Shown here one piece after another: positions 12,101 through 21,489 of a DNA stretch of 64,000 nt (positions within the stretch are counted from its first letter, which is position 1; the number at the start of each line of letters is the position of its first letter). The stretch comes from Eutypella sp. D-1. Its lineage: Eukaryota; Ascomycota; Sordariomycetes; Xylariales; Diatrypaceae. Below the pieces are notes generated by a model. It had not been told where the DNA came from. It made no database searches and worked only from the letters and a program-made list of their open reading frames with translations. The position numbers and the translations under genes were made by a program. The stretch spans positions 1,169,187 through 1,233,186 of the forward strand of contig JAJTTP010000014.1 in NCBI GenBank assembly GCA_023313575.1. The letters are read 5' to 3'.

Positions 12101-12552
12101 AGCTTCTCATCAGGAGCGTTCTCCTTGGCGGACAAATCTCCCGTCTCTTCGTCGCTATCCACGTTTTCGACGAGTTTCAGATCATCCTCACTGCCACCCA
12201 GGGCTTTGATCTCATTAAGAAGGAATTCGAGGTCAGAAGTCGTGGAATTCTTTGCATTCCCCTTTGCGTTCGCCTTTGCCTTTGCCTTGTCATCATGTCC
12301 TCCTCCGGTGGTTGACTTTGGGGGGTTCCCTTTTTTCTCTTTGACGTTTCTTCCCCTTTTCTGGTCGTTTCGGCTGCGTTTATTAGAGGGAGGTTCCGAG
12401 GAAGCAGCATCATGATCGGAGGTCTGTTTTCGCTTCTTGTTTCCATTTTCGTTTCTCGTTTCGCCGGCGGCTGTCTTACGCTGAGACTCGGCAAGTTTGT
12501 TGTCGATTTTGGCTGTCAGTTTTGACAGCGCGGCATCGTCAAATGTAGCCAT
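9165..12552 (-). CDS. MAK21: Ribosome biogenesis protein Mak21/Noc1 (CBF/CEBPZ family)
   Basis: Four exons: 12552-11857, 11785-10626, 10542-10014 and 9956-9165. The introns (71, 83, 57 nt) are GT..AG and in phase, giving 1058 residues (yeast Mak21 is about 1025). The N-terminal third is charged and low complexity, with Lys/Arg nuclear-localisation-like stretches (KKRKQ, NKRSRNDQKRGR) and acidic runs. From ~233 a HEAT-like helical body begins: IFEPRPDWHAIHL, FASKRSRGQALSSL, YFKMIQSLETWCDDEVEYAR, KISSRASYLLLQLL, QNVRAKYYAINTL. The CBF/Mak21 domain (~619-850) includes RFYRTLYESLLDPRL, QALYLNLLYRSLK, RRVKAFVKRMLQ and RHFHPSVGVYA. The C-terminus is strongly acidic and ends with a basic ERAKRRKALKNLPTF segment. 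Noc1 pairs with Noc2 in early nucleolar pre-60S particles. Its start lies 423 bp from the divergent ProRS gene. Confidence 0.95.
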
Positions 12553-12975
12553 GGCCGTTTGCAGGAATTTAGAAATCGGATGGGTATTGGGAATCCAATA
12601 TTACCTACCTAGTGGAAGCAGGTAACATAATGAACTTTTTTTCGTCTTGAAATTGATAGATTAATAGATTAATAGATAAGTAAACTATGGATAGCCCTGG
12701 AGTCCATACCTATCGATAAGGAAGAAGTAAGCTACTACTAATTAGTGTACCTACCTAGGTACCTAAGTAACTAGTAGGTACCGGTTGGTAGGTACCTACC
12801 TAGTACTATAAGTGGGTTAGTGCTTCCCTTCAACCCCACATGGTCACTTACCTAGGTACCCAGGTACACACTGTAGGTGGTTTGGTACTGAAAACCTCCT
12901 ATTCAAGATCTCTCTTGTGAGCCAATAGGAGACAATCTCTCAACAAGTGTCGTCGACACCCTCCTTCATCACTCT
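12553..12975. promoter_or_regulatory. Putative bidirectional promoter, MAK21 / mitochondrial ProRS
   Basis: 423 bp between two divergent start codons. It holds a dense run of CCTAGGTACC-type palindromes (~12745-12805 and ~12848-12872). Both flanking genes are growth-related (60S assembly, mitochondrial tRNA charging), so shared control is plausible but inferred only from spacing. Confidence 0.5.
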
Positions 12976-15254
12976 ATGGTGATGCGGCCCATACTCAACA
13001 TCACGGTACCCCAAATGTCCTTCATTCTAAGGGCGAGATTAACCGGTCCTGCTGCTGTACGCCGCATCAGGGCGGAACACCAAGGACAAGGAATTCATAC
13101 ACTGCCAAATTCTGCTTTGCCCCTTGTATCAAATCCTCCTTTCACCCGCCTTTCCAGGTTCTGGCTTGCTAGCGGCGGCTTTACTGCTGTGGAAAATGAA
13201 GGTATCCTCACCATACCCATACATTTTAACTTCGGTTCTCCAACGTTCTCCAACAGCTTACCATATTCTTAGAGGCCCACGCCAAACTGGTTCGCGCTGG
13301 TTACATCCGACAGTCACATGCCGGCATTTTCCACATGTTACCCTTAGGTCAGAGAGTTCAAGAAAAGCTCGAAAACCTAATCAACAAGCATATGGCCCAG
13401 TTAGGTACGTCCTCTCATCATCCTCTCGTCTGCCCGTGTGCTATCAGTTTGGCGAGCAACATTGCCGTGCTGACTCTGTTTCAGGCGCCTCCAAGGTCTC
13501 TCTTTCTTCCATCTCTTCCCAGGCTCTATGGGAACAGACGGACAGGTTCCAAAGTTATGGCCCAGAGGTATGATTCCGTAAAGTGGCCTTGACACTTGGG
13601 CGTTTCCCATCATGCCAACGTTCTCTACAGTTATTCAGACTGGCGGATAGGAAGGATATACCGTATCTTCTCGCCCCAACACACGAGGAAGAAATCACAA
13701 CCCTAGTGTCGAAGACGGTCAAGTCGTACAAAGACCTGCCCTTGAGACTTTATCAGATTGGTATGCCCATTCCTCCCTCGTCAAACATGTCTACACGCAT
13801 GCATGCGCGCGCGCGTGTGTATTCGGGGGATCACTGGCACTAAAGATGAGTTAGGGCGGAAATACCGAGATGAACTTCGTCCACGTCATGGTATACTAAG
13901 ATCCCGAGAGTTCGTCATGAAGGATCTCTATACTTTCGATCATTCAACCGAGTCTGCTTTGTCGACGTATGAGGACGTCCGCTCTGCCTATTCGCGGCTT
14001 TTCGATGAGCTGAAGATACCCTACTTAGTTGCGGAGGCAAGCTCTGGCGACATCGGGGGAGATCTCAGTCACGAGTACCACCTACCCACGTCAGCTGGGG
14101 AGGATAATGTGATGAGCTGCGATACCTGCGATTATGTTGCTAACGAGGAACTGGCTGTTGCTCGCCAGGACAACCCGGGTCAAACCAGCACCCAACAAGA
14201 TGACGGGCTTCCTGTTCACCAGCAGCATGGCGGTGCTCATGTCTGGCGTGGTATATCCAAGGACAGGTCCACTCTGGTCAACGTATGGTACCCTGGCGTT
14301 ATCAAGACACCTAGCTCCCATGACCCCGTATCAACCTCTGACGCAGACCTGAATTTACATGCCATCAAATCTATTGTACCCGGACTGGACTTAGGTCTGG
14401 GCAACACGACTTCTTTCTGGACAACAACCCATCAATCGTCAGCATCAGCCTCTGGTCACCCAATGCAGATCTTAAACATAATCGATCACAGACTAGGCCA
14501 GACATTCCCCCAAGCGCTACTAGCCAAGGATTCGGACCTCCCACTCGTGCCCCAACACAGCGACCTTGACCCCTCTACAATTCCACACACATGCTTGGAC
14601 AGCCTTGCCGAAGGCGGTATCGTCAATGTCATCAAAATTCGAGATGGCGACGGGTGTCCTAAGTGCAGCTCCGGGAGCCTGAAGATTCAAAAAGCAGTCG
14701 AATTAGGACATACATTCCATCTCGGTACTCGATATTCCACACCCTTAGGCGCTCACGTTCAGGTTCCCCCGTCTTTTGTTGAAAACACTGACCGCTCACC
14801 TGAAGATAAGAAATTGGCGCTCGTACCCATTCAGATGGGCTGTCATGGAATTGGCGTCTCTCGCGTTATTGGTGCCGTGGCAGCCTACCTGGCAGATGAC
14901 AAAGGTCTCAACTGGCCGCGGGTTATTGCCCCGTTCGAAGTGGTCATCGTGCCAGGGAAAGGATTTGGCGAAGATGCAGCCGCGGTTGCTTCCATCCTAG
15001 CAAATCAACGCCAGGACCCCGAGTCTGAGCCTGTCGATGTCGCCCTTGATGATCGTGCCGACTCCGTTCACTCACTGCCGTGGAAAATGAAGGACGCTGA
15101 TTTGATCGGCTACCCTATACTGGTTATTCTGGGCCGAAAATGGGGATCGGATCGCCTCTGCGAGGTTCAATGCAGAAGACTCGGGATTGTCAACTCCTAC
15201 AAATCTGTGGAAGAACTTCCTTCGTATATTAGGGAGCTTCTTGCCCAGTTATAA
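12976..15254 (+). CDS. AIM10: Prolyl-tRNA synthetase, mitochondrial type
   Basis: Five exons: 12976-13201, 13273-13404, 13485-13567, 13631-13760 and 13855-15254, giving 656 residues with all junctions in frame. The last acceptor (TTAG at 13854) was chosen because it restores the family sequence [17 protein letters not shown]; an upstream reading adds six foreign residues. Features in order: an Arg-rich N-terminus ([22 protein letters not shown] from the inner ATG at 13015, a likely mitochondrial presequence); [32 protein letters not shown]; class II motif 2 ([18 protein letters not shown], ~193-210); a Cys-containing editing/insert region (CDTCDY and CPKCSSGSL); motif 3 GCHGIGVSR (~519-527); and an anticodon-binding domain from [15 protein letters not shown]. 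It charges tRNA-Pro with proline. The bacterial-like architecture fits the organellar enzyme. The start among ATGs 12976, 12982 and 13015 is uncertain. Confidence 0.92.
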
Positions 15255-15739
15255 TGGCACAAAGGATCCAGCCCTCTTCCTGACCGTCTCGAATGTGCCA
15301 TATCACGGGCCAGGGACTCTACATTGTACACCCTTCAAGCAAGGCAGTCAAAACGTGTAGAAATGTCAAACTAGGAGGCATCTCTGTACGTGCTGTGCTG
15401 GCTCGGCGAACTGCCATTAAAATGCCCCGCACTAGTATCATTGGAATGATACCGTTGCGTATTTGTATATAACTCAGGTTATGGTTGATAGCCTTGTATT
15501 ATTAAGTGGTCCCTGGGTATCAAGGGGATCTATTGGTCTCGGTTGGCTCGTATCAGCGGGCGATGGTGAGATGAACGACGTTCAACTTCAGCTAATTGAC
15601 TGCCTAAATCGATAACTCATGGACTACTCCTGGGTAACACGCAATGGCTTGTCCCTTTCCACCCCGGCTACCCACCCGCAAGTCATGAGATACGTAGTTA
15701 GACAAGTTAAACAAGTTCAGGAGCCGCTACATGGCAGCG
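15255..15739. other. Convergent 3' intergenic region
   Basis: 485 bp between the stop codons of ProRS and MET22, both pointing inward. No gene, repeat or RNA is recognised. It probably holds two 3' UTRs. Confidence 0.5.
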
Positions 15740-16843
15740 TCAAGGGGTAAATCCATCTGGCCTTTGTTGAAGGACTCTCTTGACAGCGTCCATTACGGCC
15801 CCAAAGCAGAACGGCATAGTTGCAACCATACCAAAGTTGTTTTCACCCAGGAGTTTGCGGCCTTTCCCGAACTGTATCGGCGCCCCATCAAGGTCTTCGA
15901 TCACGCCGCCGACCTCTTCGAAAAGCAAGCAGCCTCCGGCGTGATCCCAGATCTGAGTGTATCTCTCCCGGTTTTTGGGGATCCTCACCATCACATCCGT
16001 TGCCCCTAATGCCAGCGAGACGTATTTCATTTGCTGTGACCACAGGACTGTAGAGGGCCAGCTAGCCCCGAGGCTTTCCGCAACTGCCATATGATCAGGC
16101 TGTGATAACGAGGTTTTGCCAATGGTTGATTCGACAAAATCTAGAGACTGGAGTTGTTTGGCATCTGCCCGGCGTTCGATATGGCTTGGTTCTCCGAGAC
16201 TGCTGGCGCGCATTTCCCGCACGTACGTCCCCTGACCTTTCACGGCTGAAACCATGACGCCATAGCCACCTGGGTCAGTTTGGTCCTCGTGGATCTTGTT
16301 CCCGGCCCTCTGGAAACCTAAGTTCGGGCACCCGATGACACCTAGGCGCTGCACACCATCGACTAGTAGACAGAGACAGACTGCATATTGTTGTCCCTGC
16401 ATGAAGGTCGCAGTGCCGTCAATTGGATCAAGCACCCACACCCTTCCTTGGCCTGTGTCCTCGGTACGGCCAAGGTCGATCAGGTCAAGCATCTCCTCCA
16501 TAGTCGTCGGGAAGGTCAAGGCGACTTGGTTCTCCAAGACAATAGGCCGGGCTAGTTGGACAATTTCCCATACTCGTTTCGACAGAGCGCTGTCGTGTCT
16601 AAGTTTCTCCGCATCTTCCTCGCCCACGAACTTGTCTTCAGGGTAAGTAGAGTGGAGGGCACCGATGATCAAAGCCTGGGCAGCGAAATCGGCAGCAGTT
16701 ACCGGTGACGCATCAGCTTTTGTCTCTGCCGGCACTTCATTATCCAATGAACGCAGGATTTGTTTGGTGACGACAGATGCACGATGGACGGTGGCTGCTG
16801 CAAGCGCCAGCTCAGCCGCGTACTCGAATGCTGATGAGGGCAT
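15740..16843 (-). CDS. MET22: 3'(2'),5'-bisphosphate nucleotidase (PAP phosphatase)
   Basis: A single intronless ORF of 367 residues (yeast Met22/Hal2 is 357). It belongs to the lithium-sensitive, magnesium-dependent phosphatase superfamily. Motifs: DASPVTAADFAAQ (44-56), GEE at 74-76 in KFVGEEDAEKLR, the metal-binding DPIDGT (139-144) with the following TFMQGQQYAV, and WDHAGG (299-304). SQQMKYVSLALGATDVMVRIP is also typical of the PAP-specific branch. It removes the 3'-phosphate of PAP (and PAPS), preventing PAP from inhibiting sulfotransfer and RNA exonucleases. In fungi it is needed for sulfate assimilation and salt tolerance, so it works with the APS kinase at 5465-6431. Only 123 bp separate its start codon from the LTR that begins the AT-rich block, so its promoter is very short or extends into repeat DNA. 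Confidence 0.96.
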   Translation of the reverse strand: MPSSAFEYAAELALAAATVHRASVVTKQILRSLDNEVPAETKADASPVTAADFAAQALIIGALHSTYPEDKFVGEEDAEKLRHDSALSKRVWEIVQLARPIVLENQVALTFPTTMEEMLDLIDLGRTEDTGQGRVWVLDPIDGTATFMQGQQYAVCLCLLVDGVQRLGVIGCPNLGFQRAGNKIHEDQTDPGGYGVMVSAVKGQGTYVREMRASSLGEPSHIERRADAKQLQSLDFVESTIGKTSLSQPDHMAVAESLGASWPSTVLWSQQMKYVSLALGATDVMVRIPKNRERYTQIWDHAGGCLLFEEVGGVIEDLDGAPIQFGKGRKLLGENNFGMVATMPFCFGAVMDAVKRVLQQRPDGFTP

Positions 16844-16966
16844 TATATTGCGACAAATGAGGTGGTGTGTTCAAAGCCTTAGGCGACCTGATAAGGAAGA
16901 GACAGACAGAGATATGTAAGGATCTACCTACCTTACCGCCTTAGGGGTTACCTCAGTTGACTCAGG
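16844..16966 (-). promoter_or_regulatory. Truncated-looking MET22 upstream region
   Basis: Only 123 bp of ordinary-composition DNA lies between the MET22 ATG and the LTR boundary. It includes a CTACCTACCTTACC stretch (~16924) and TGACTCA-like bases at ~16957 (a motif resembling a bZIP/AP-1-type site; significance unproven at this length). Confidence 0.4.
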
Positions 16967-17370
16967 TGTGACGGCCGGTCTATTCCTAACTATTAGTCCA
17001 GTCGAGGGGTCTATGTTAGCAGGAGTGCTGGGGGTTTTAAATAATAAGTAATTACGTCTGGTAATAATTAAATTATATTATAAATTAATAAGTTTAAAAA
17101 TTATTTAAAAAAGTGGTAATAAACGTAATTATATATTATTTATATTTTTTATTCCTAATACCGGAATATAATATTAAATGTTAAATCGTTAAGATAATTA
17201 GTTATCCTAGTTATCCTGGATTATTAAGATAGTTAGTTATCCTGGCTATCCTTTTTATTACGTGACCTAAGTATGGCTTATTTTATCGTAGCTATCCTTT
17301 CCAGTGCCATGGTCAGGGATTTGTTTGTGCCAATCCTATTTAGGCCCAATGACCTAGCCAGGTCATAACA
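16967..17370 (-). mobile_element. LTR of the chromovirus family, reverse orientation, at the compartment boundary
   Basis: It begins TGTGACGGCCGG and ends GGTCATAACA. Read on the minus strand it is TGTTATGACC...GGCCGTCACA, matching the LTRs at 55619-56019 and 62027-62454 along its length. Unlike a simple insertion, it has no target duplication: the left 5 bases are TCAGG and the right 5 are TATTA. The left flank is MET22 promoter DNA and the right flank is RIP-mutated LINE. This suggests a product of recombination between elements, or a deletion, rather than a clean solo LTR. Confidence 0.85.
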
Positions 17371-19910
17371 TATTAAAAATATAAAAACCTTTATAATTAA
17401 AGTATTTAAAATAAGTTTAATATATTTCCGGGTCGTTATAAACCTCCCGGTTATACTGTTTATATTTTTTAAATTTATTATAATTATAATTATTATAAAA
17501 ATTTAACTAATAATCGTATTATATAATTTTTAAAGTTTTTTTTTAAAACTTTTAATTTTATAAGGGAAAATAATTACTTATTTTTAAAATAAAAACTTTA
17601 GCACGTAACGGTTAATCTTTTAAAAATTAATAAATTTTAATTTAAATTAAATAATAATTCTTTACCGGATAATATTATTTACCGGTTTTAACCCTTTTTT
17701 ATATAAAGTATTTTAAGCACTTTTTAAAAAATATATAAAAATTATTATTTCGATTTTTTTAAACGTATATTTATTTTTTTAAAGCAGGGAAACGGTTTTA
17801 TATATATTAATAAGTTATTTTATTTTTAACGGTAAACGTTTAACCTGTATTAATTTTTTAAACCTTTATAATTTTTAATAAAATAAAATTTAAAAATTTT
17901 ATTATAACTATTTTAACATTTATAAATTTAAATGCCGCTTATTTATAATCGTTTTTTTAACTTAAAAAAAGCAACGGTTTAAATATTAATTTAAATCTTT
18001 CCCGGTTTAAATTTTTTAAGTTTTTTAAAAAAAAAGTAAAACTATTTTTATTTTTATTTATTATATTAATTATTAATAATGCTTTTATCGTAATCGTAAC
18101 TTATACGCTTAAATTAAAGTATAATCTTTTTTTATTAATCCCGCTGCTGCCGTTACGTTTATATATAATATTCGCAGCCACCTGGTGCAGTGGCTACGCA
18201 TTTAAGCTATTTCGTTTATAAAAAAAGAAAAAAAAAAGGGTTTAAATCCTTTAATAATTAAAACGGTTTTACCGCTAGCCCCGTTTTTTCCCGTAAGTAA
18301 TAAATTCGGCCTATTTTTCGGGTCCACCTTTTCGGCTTTACCGAAACCACCTTTTTTTTCCGGCCTTACCGGGCCGACGTAATTAACCGGGATTTATTTT
18401 TTTAAATAAATATTAACTTTCCGGCTTTTTCGGCCGGCGTAAAATTAACGTAATTCCGTTAATTATTGTTAATTACCGACCCACTTTTCCGGTCCGGTAA
18501 TAACCAGATTAATTAATACTTTTTATTATTATTTTATTTTTATTTTACGGCGGCGTTAAAGTTTTAACCTTATTACGATATCGGTTTTACCTGCCGGCCC
18601 GTTACCGGTATTAATTTTATACGTTTAACCCGTTAAGCCGATACCTTATAATTTAATTACGTTTATAATATATATTTTATTATATTACGTTATTTAACCG
18701 TAATTATTAATATTTATTTATTAAAATTACGCGGCCGTAAATAAAATTTTAACATATATTAATATATAACTTTAATTTATTAATTAATATTAATTAATAA
18801 CCCCGGTTAATTAATACCGTATTAAATTTCGTTTTATTACGACTTTTTTCGCGTTATTTTAATTTAATAAATGCTGCCGTTATAAGTTATACGGTTATAT
18901 TTTAAATAGCTTTTTTCCTTTATTAATTATAATACGTTAATACGGGCTTTAATAACTATTAATAACTGCCGGGCCTTATTTTTACCGTTTTATATATTAT
19001 ATAATACGGATTATATTAATTTATATAATAAGCTTATACTTATATTTAAATAGCTGGTCCACTTTAAACGTAAAATAAATCATTATTATTATTATTATAT
19101 ATAATATTCGCGGGGCCGGTTAAATTAATTAAATAAACTTTAATAATAGCTTATTACCGTTATAATTAATTAAGCCTTTAATAAATAACTTTTATTAAAA
19201 AGTATTGATAAACAAAATAAAGGGTAAAACATATTAAAATTAAATAAAGCTATTAAGTTTTTATATGTTTACCTTTTTAATATTTATAATAATAATATTA
19301 ATAATAACGTAACTTAGAAACTTAAAGTTTAAACTTTTTACGATTTTAATTATTATTTCTTTTATTAACTTATAAGATATTTTTATTTAAATTATATATA
19401 TGCTTATTTCGTAACCGTAAAAGTTAACGTTTAAATATATAAATAAAATAATTAATACGTCGAATTTTACCTTTATTATTATTATTTTTCCCCGTAAGAT
19501 ACGGATTAAAAAAACTATAAAATTATTTAACGTATTTTTCGGGGCTTATAAAATAAAAAAAACCGGTTATAAAAAGTTATTAATTTTATATTTTTTAAAT
19601 AAAGCGTTTAATTTATAAATGCCCGCACCCGCTTTTTTTAAAAATTAAAAATAAACATAGGTTATAAAAACGGTGCTATCGCGGTAACGATATCGTAAAT
19701 ATAAATAATTATTATAAGTATTTCGGGGGTAAAATATTTAATATTTTACTTAAAAAAAGATTAAAGTTAAAAAGGCGGCGGTTTTATTATTTTTAATATT
19801 TACGGGTGTACTTAATTTAAAAGCACGGGGTAAATAAAGCTTACGATATAAATAAATTATATATATGTAAAACTTTTAATAATAATTAAAATAAAAAAAG
19901 GAAAAAGAAG
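17371..19910 (-). mobile_element. LINE family 1 (Tad1-like), 5' 1.6-kb fragment, RIP-mutated
   Basis: This matches the 5' part of the other minus LINE copies (compare 33980-35615 and 24630-26281), ending at the shared purine-rich border AAAGGAAAAAGAAGAAAGATA. It is interrupted by a SINE at 18176-19096. The remaining ~4.8 kb toward the LINE 3' end is missing, replaced by the LTR at 17370. No open frame survives. Confidence 0.75.
18176..19096 (+). mobile_element. tRNA-derived SINE, near complete, RIP-mutated, with 15-bp target duplication
   Basis: The head AGCCACCTGGTGCAGTGGCTACG is tRNA-like, with a pol III A-box-like TGGTGCAGTGG and a decayed B box GGTTTAAATCC (~18239). The body is rich in CCGG. 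The 3' end has the GTAAAATAAATCATTATTATT tail. Target duplication ATATATAATATTCGC occurs at 18161-18175 and 19097-19111. The host is LINE family 1 (minus). The duplication and 3' tail indicate target-primed reverse transcription. Confidence 0.85.
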
Positions 19911-20527
19911 AAAGATAAGGTATAGCCGTATAATTTATAACGGCGGCATTTATTAAATTAAAATAATATAAAAAGAAATCGTAATAAAACGGGGTAAGGT
20001 TTAACGCGGTGTTAATTAACCGGGGTTATTAATTAATATTAATTAATAATTAATTAACAGTTACGGCTAAGTAACGCGGTATAATAAACGCGTATTACGG
20101 TTATAATTAAGTTACGGGGTATCGGCCCGGTAAGCCGGGCGTATTTAAGTAATAAGGCCGATATCGTAATAAGGTTAAAACCTTAACGCCGCGGGGGGGA
20201 AACGGGGTAATAATAAAGGCGTCGGTTAATTAAGCCGTTACCGGACCGGAAAAATCAATCGGCAATTAACAGTTAATTTTACGCCGGCCGGAAAAACTAA
20301 AAGGTTAAAACTTATTTAAAAAAAATAAATCCCGGTTAATTACGCCGGCCCGGTAAAGCCGGAAAAAAGGTTTTAATAAAGCCCGAAAAATAAGCCCGAA
20401 AAATAGGTCCGATTTATTACCCGCGGGAAAAAGTGGGGCTGGCGGCAAAACCGCTTTAATCACCGGGAGATTCGAACCTTTTTTTTTTATAAAAAAAGCA
20501 GCTTAAATACGTAACCATTACACCAGG
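19911..20527 (-). mobile_element. SINE, minus, lacking its 3' tail
   Basis: The reverse complement starts near GCCCTGGTGTAATGGTTACG and has a B-box-like GGTTCGAATC (~20470), then the GC-rich SINE body. The LINE-like 3' end is absent; the sequence instead abuts a LINE 5' terminus at ~19910. The last bases of its tRNA-like head reappear at 21467-21489 beyond an inserted LINE fragment. Confidence 0.7.
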
Positions 20528-21466
20528 GCGACCGGCTTACACCTTTATATTAATAATACGGCGGTTATATAAATCCTGCTCGGTTACCCGTTTAATAACT
20601 TTTAAGCCGATTTCTTAACCTTTTATAACACGATTACCCGTATCCGGCCGCTTATTACGTTTATTTAATAAATACCGGGATATAAAAATATTGCCGGTAA
20701 TAAGGTTATAAACGTTTAAATTAAACTCGGGGCTATTTAATATTTAAATACCGGGATAATAACTTTTATTTATTTTAAACATATTATAAAAAAAAAACGT
20801 AAGCTTTTTTTTATAGTATAATAATTCCGAGATACCTTTTTATTATATATACGATAAAACTTTTCGTATAAAAAACCTTTTTCCGAGCTTTCTTTTTACG
20901 TTTAATATTATATTAACTTTTTATAAAACGATTAAGCTATAATAATTTTATTAAATATTATTAACGTTTTAAATATAATACGTTTTATTTTTACCCGTAT
21001 AAAAAAAACCCGCCGGTTACGTTTTCAAATATAATATTACGAAAAGCATTTTTCGCTTTTTAATTATAAAAATTACTTTACTTTTTTAACCTTTTTCGAT
21101 AAAGTTAAACCTTATTTAACAGGTTAAAAAAAGCGCGTAATAAAATATAGTAAATTTTAAAATTATTTACGCCGGGTAACGGGCAAAATAACCGAGGTAT
21201 AATTTAAAAAAGGATTCGGAAATAAATAATAAAGCCTTAGCCGAAAAATAGCTACAGGTAAATAAAAAGTAAAAAATATCTTATATTAACCGTAATACGT
21301 TAATACGCCCCCCCGGGGCTTACTTTAACCGTTTTATATATTATATAATATCGGCATTTAATTAATACTTAAATATAAGCTTACTTATAAGCTTATATAT
21401 AAACAGCCTTAAATAATATAATCCACCCGGACGTAAAATAAATCATCATCATTATTATTATTATCA
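20528..21466 (+). mobile_element. 5'-truncated LINE family 1 (last ~0.93 kb), inserted in a SINE
   Basis: This corresponds to the last kilobase of the full-length LINE at 27511-33965 (compare 32985-33965), starting near CCGGCTTACACC and ending with GGACGTAAAATAAATCATCATC and a TTA-rich tail. It splits the head of a minus SINE: ACCATTACACCAGG on its left and CCATTGCACTAGG on its right look like a RIP-altered duplication of the SINE head. 5' truncation is typical of LINE insertion. Confidence 0.7.
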
Positions 21467-21489
21467 GCCATTGCACTAGGTGGCCGCGT
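21467..21489 (-). mobile_element. Remnant of the SINE head
   Basis: The reverse complement reads GCGGCCACCTAGTGCAATGGCT, the tRNA-like 5' end of the SINE seen intact at 53107. It is the right-hand piece of the SINE split by the LINE fragment at 20528-21466. Confidence 0.65.
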
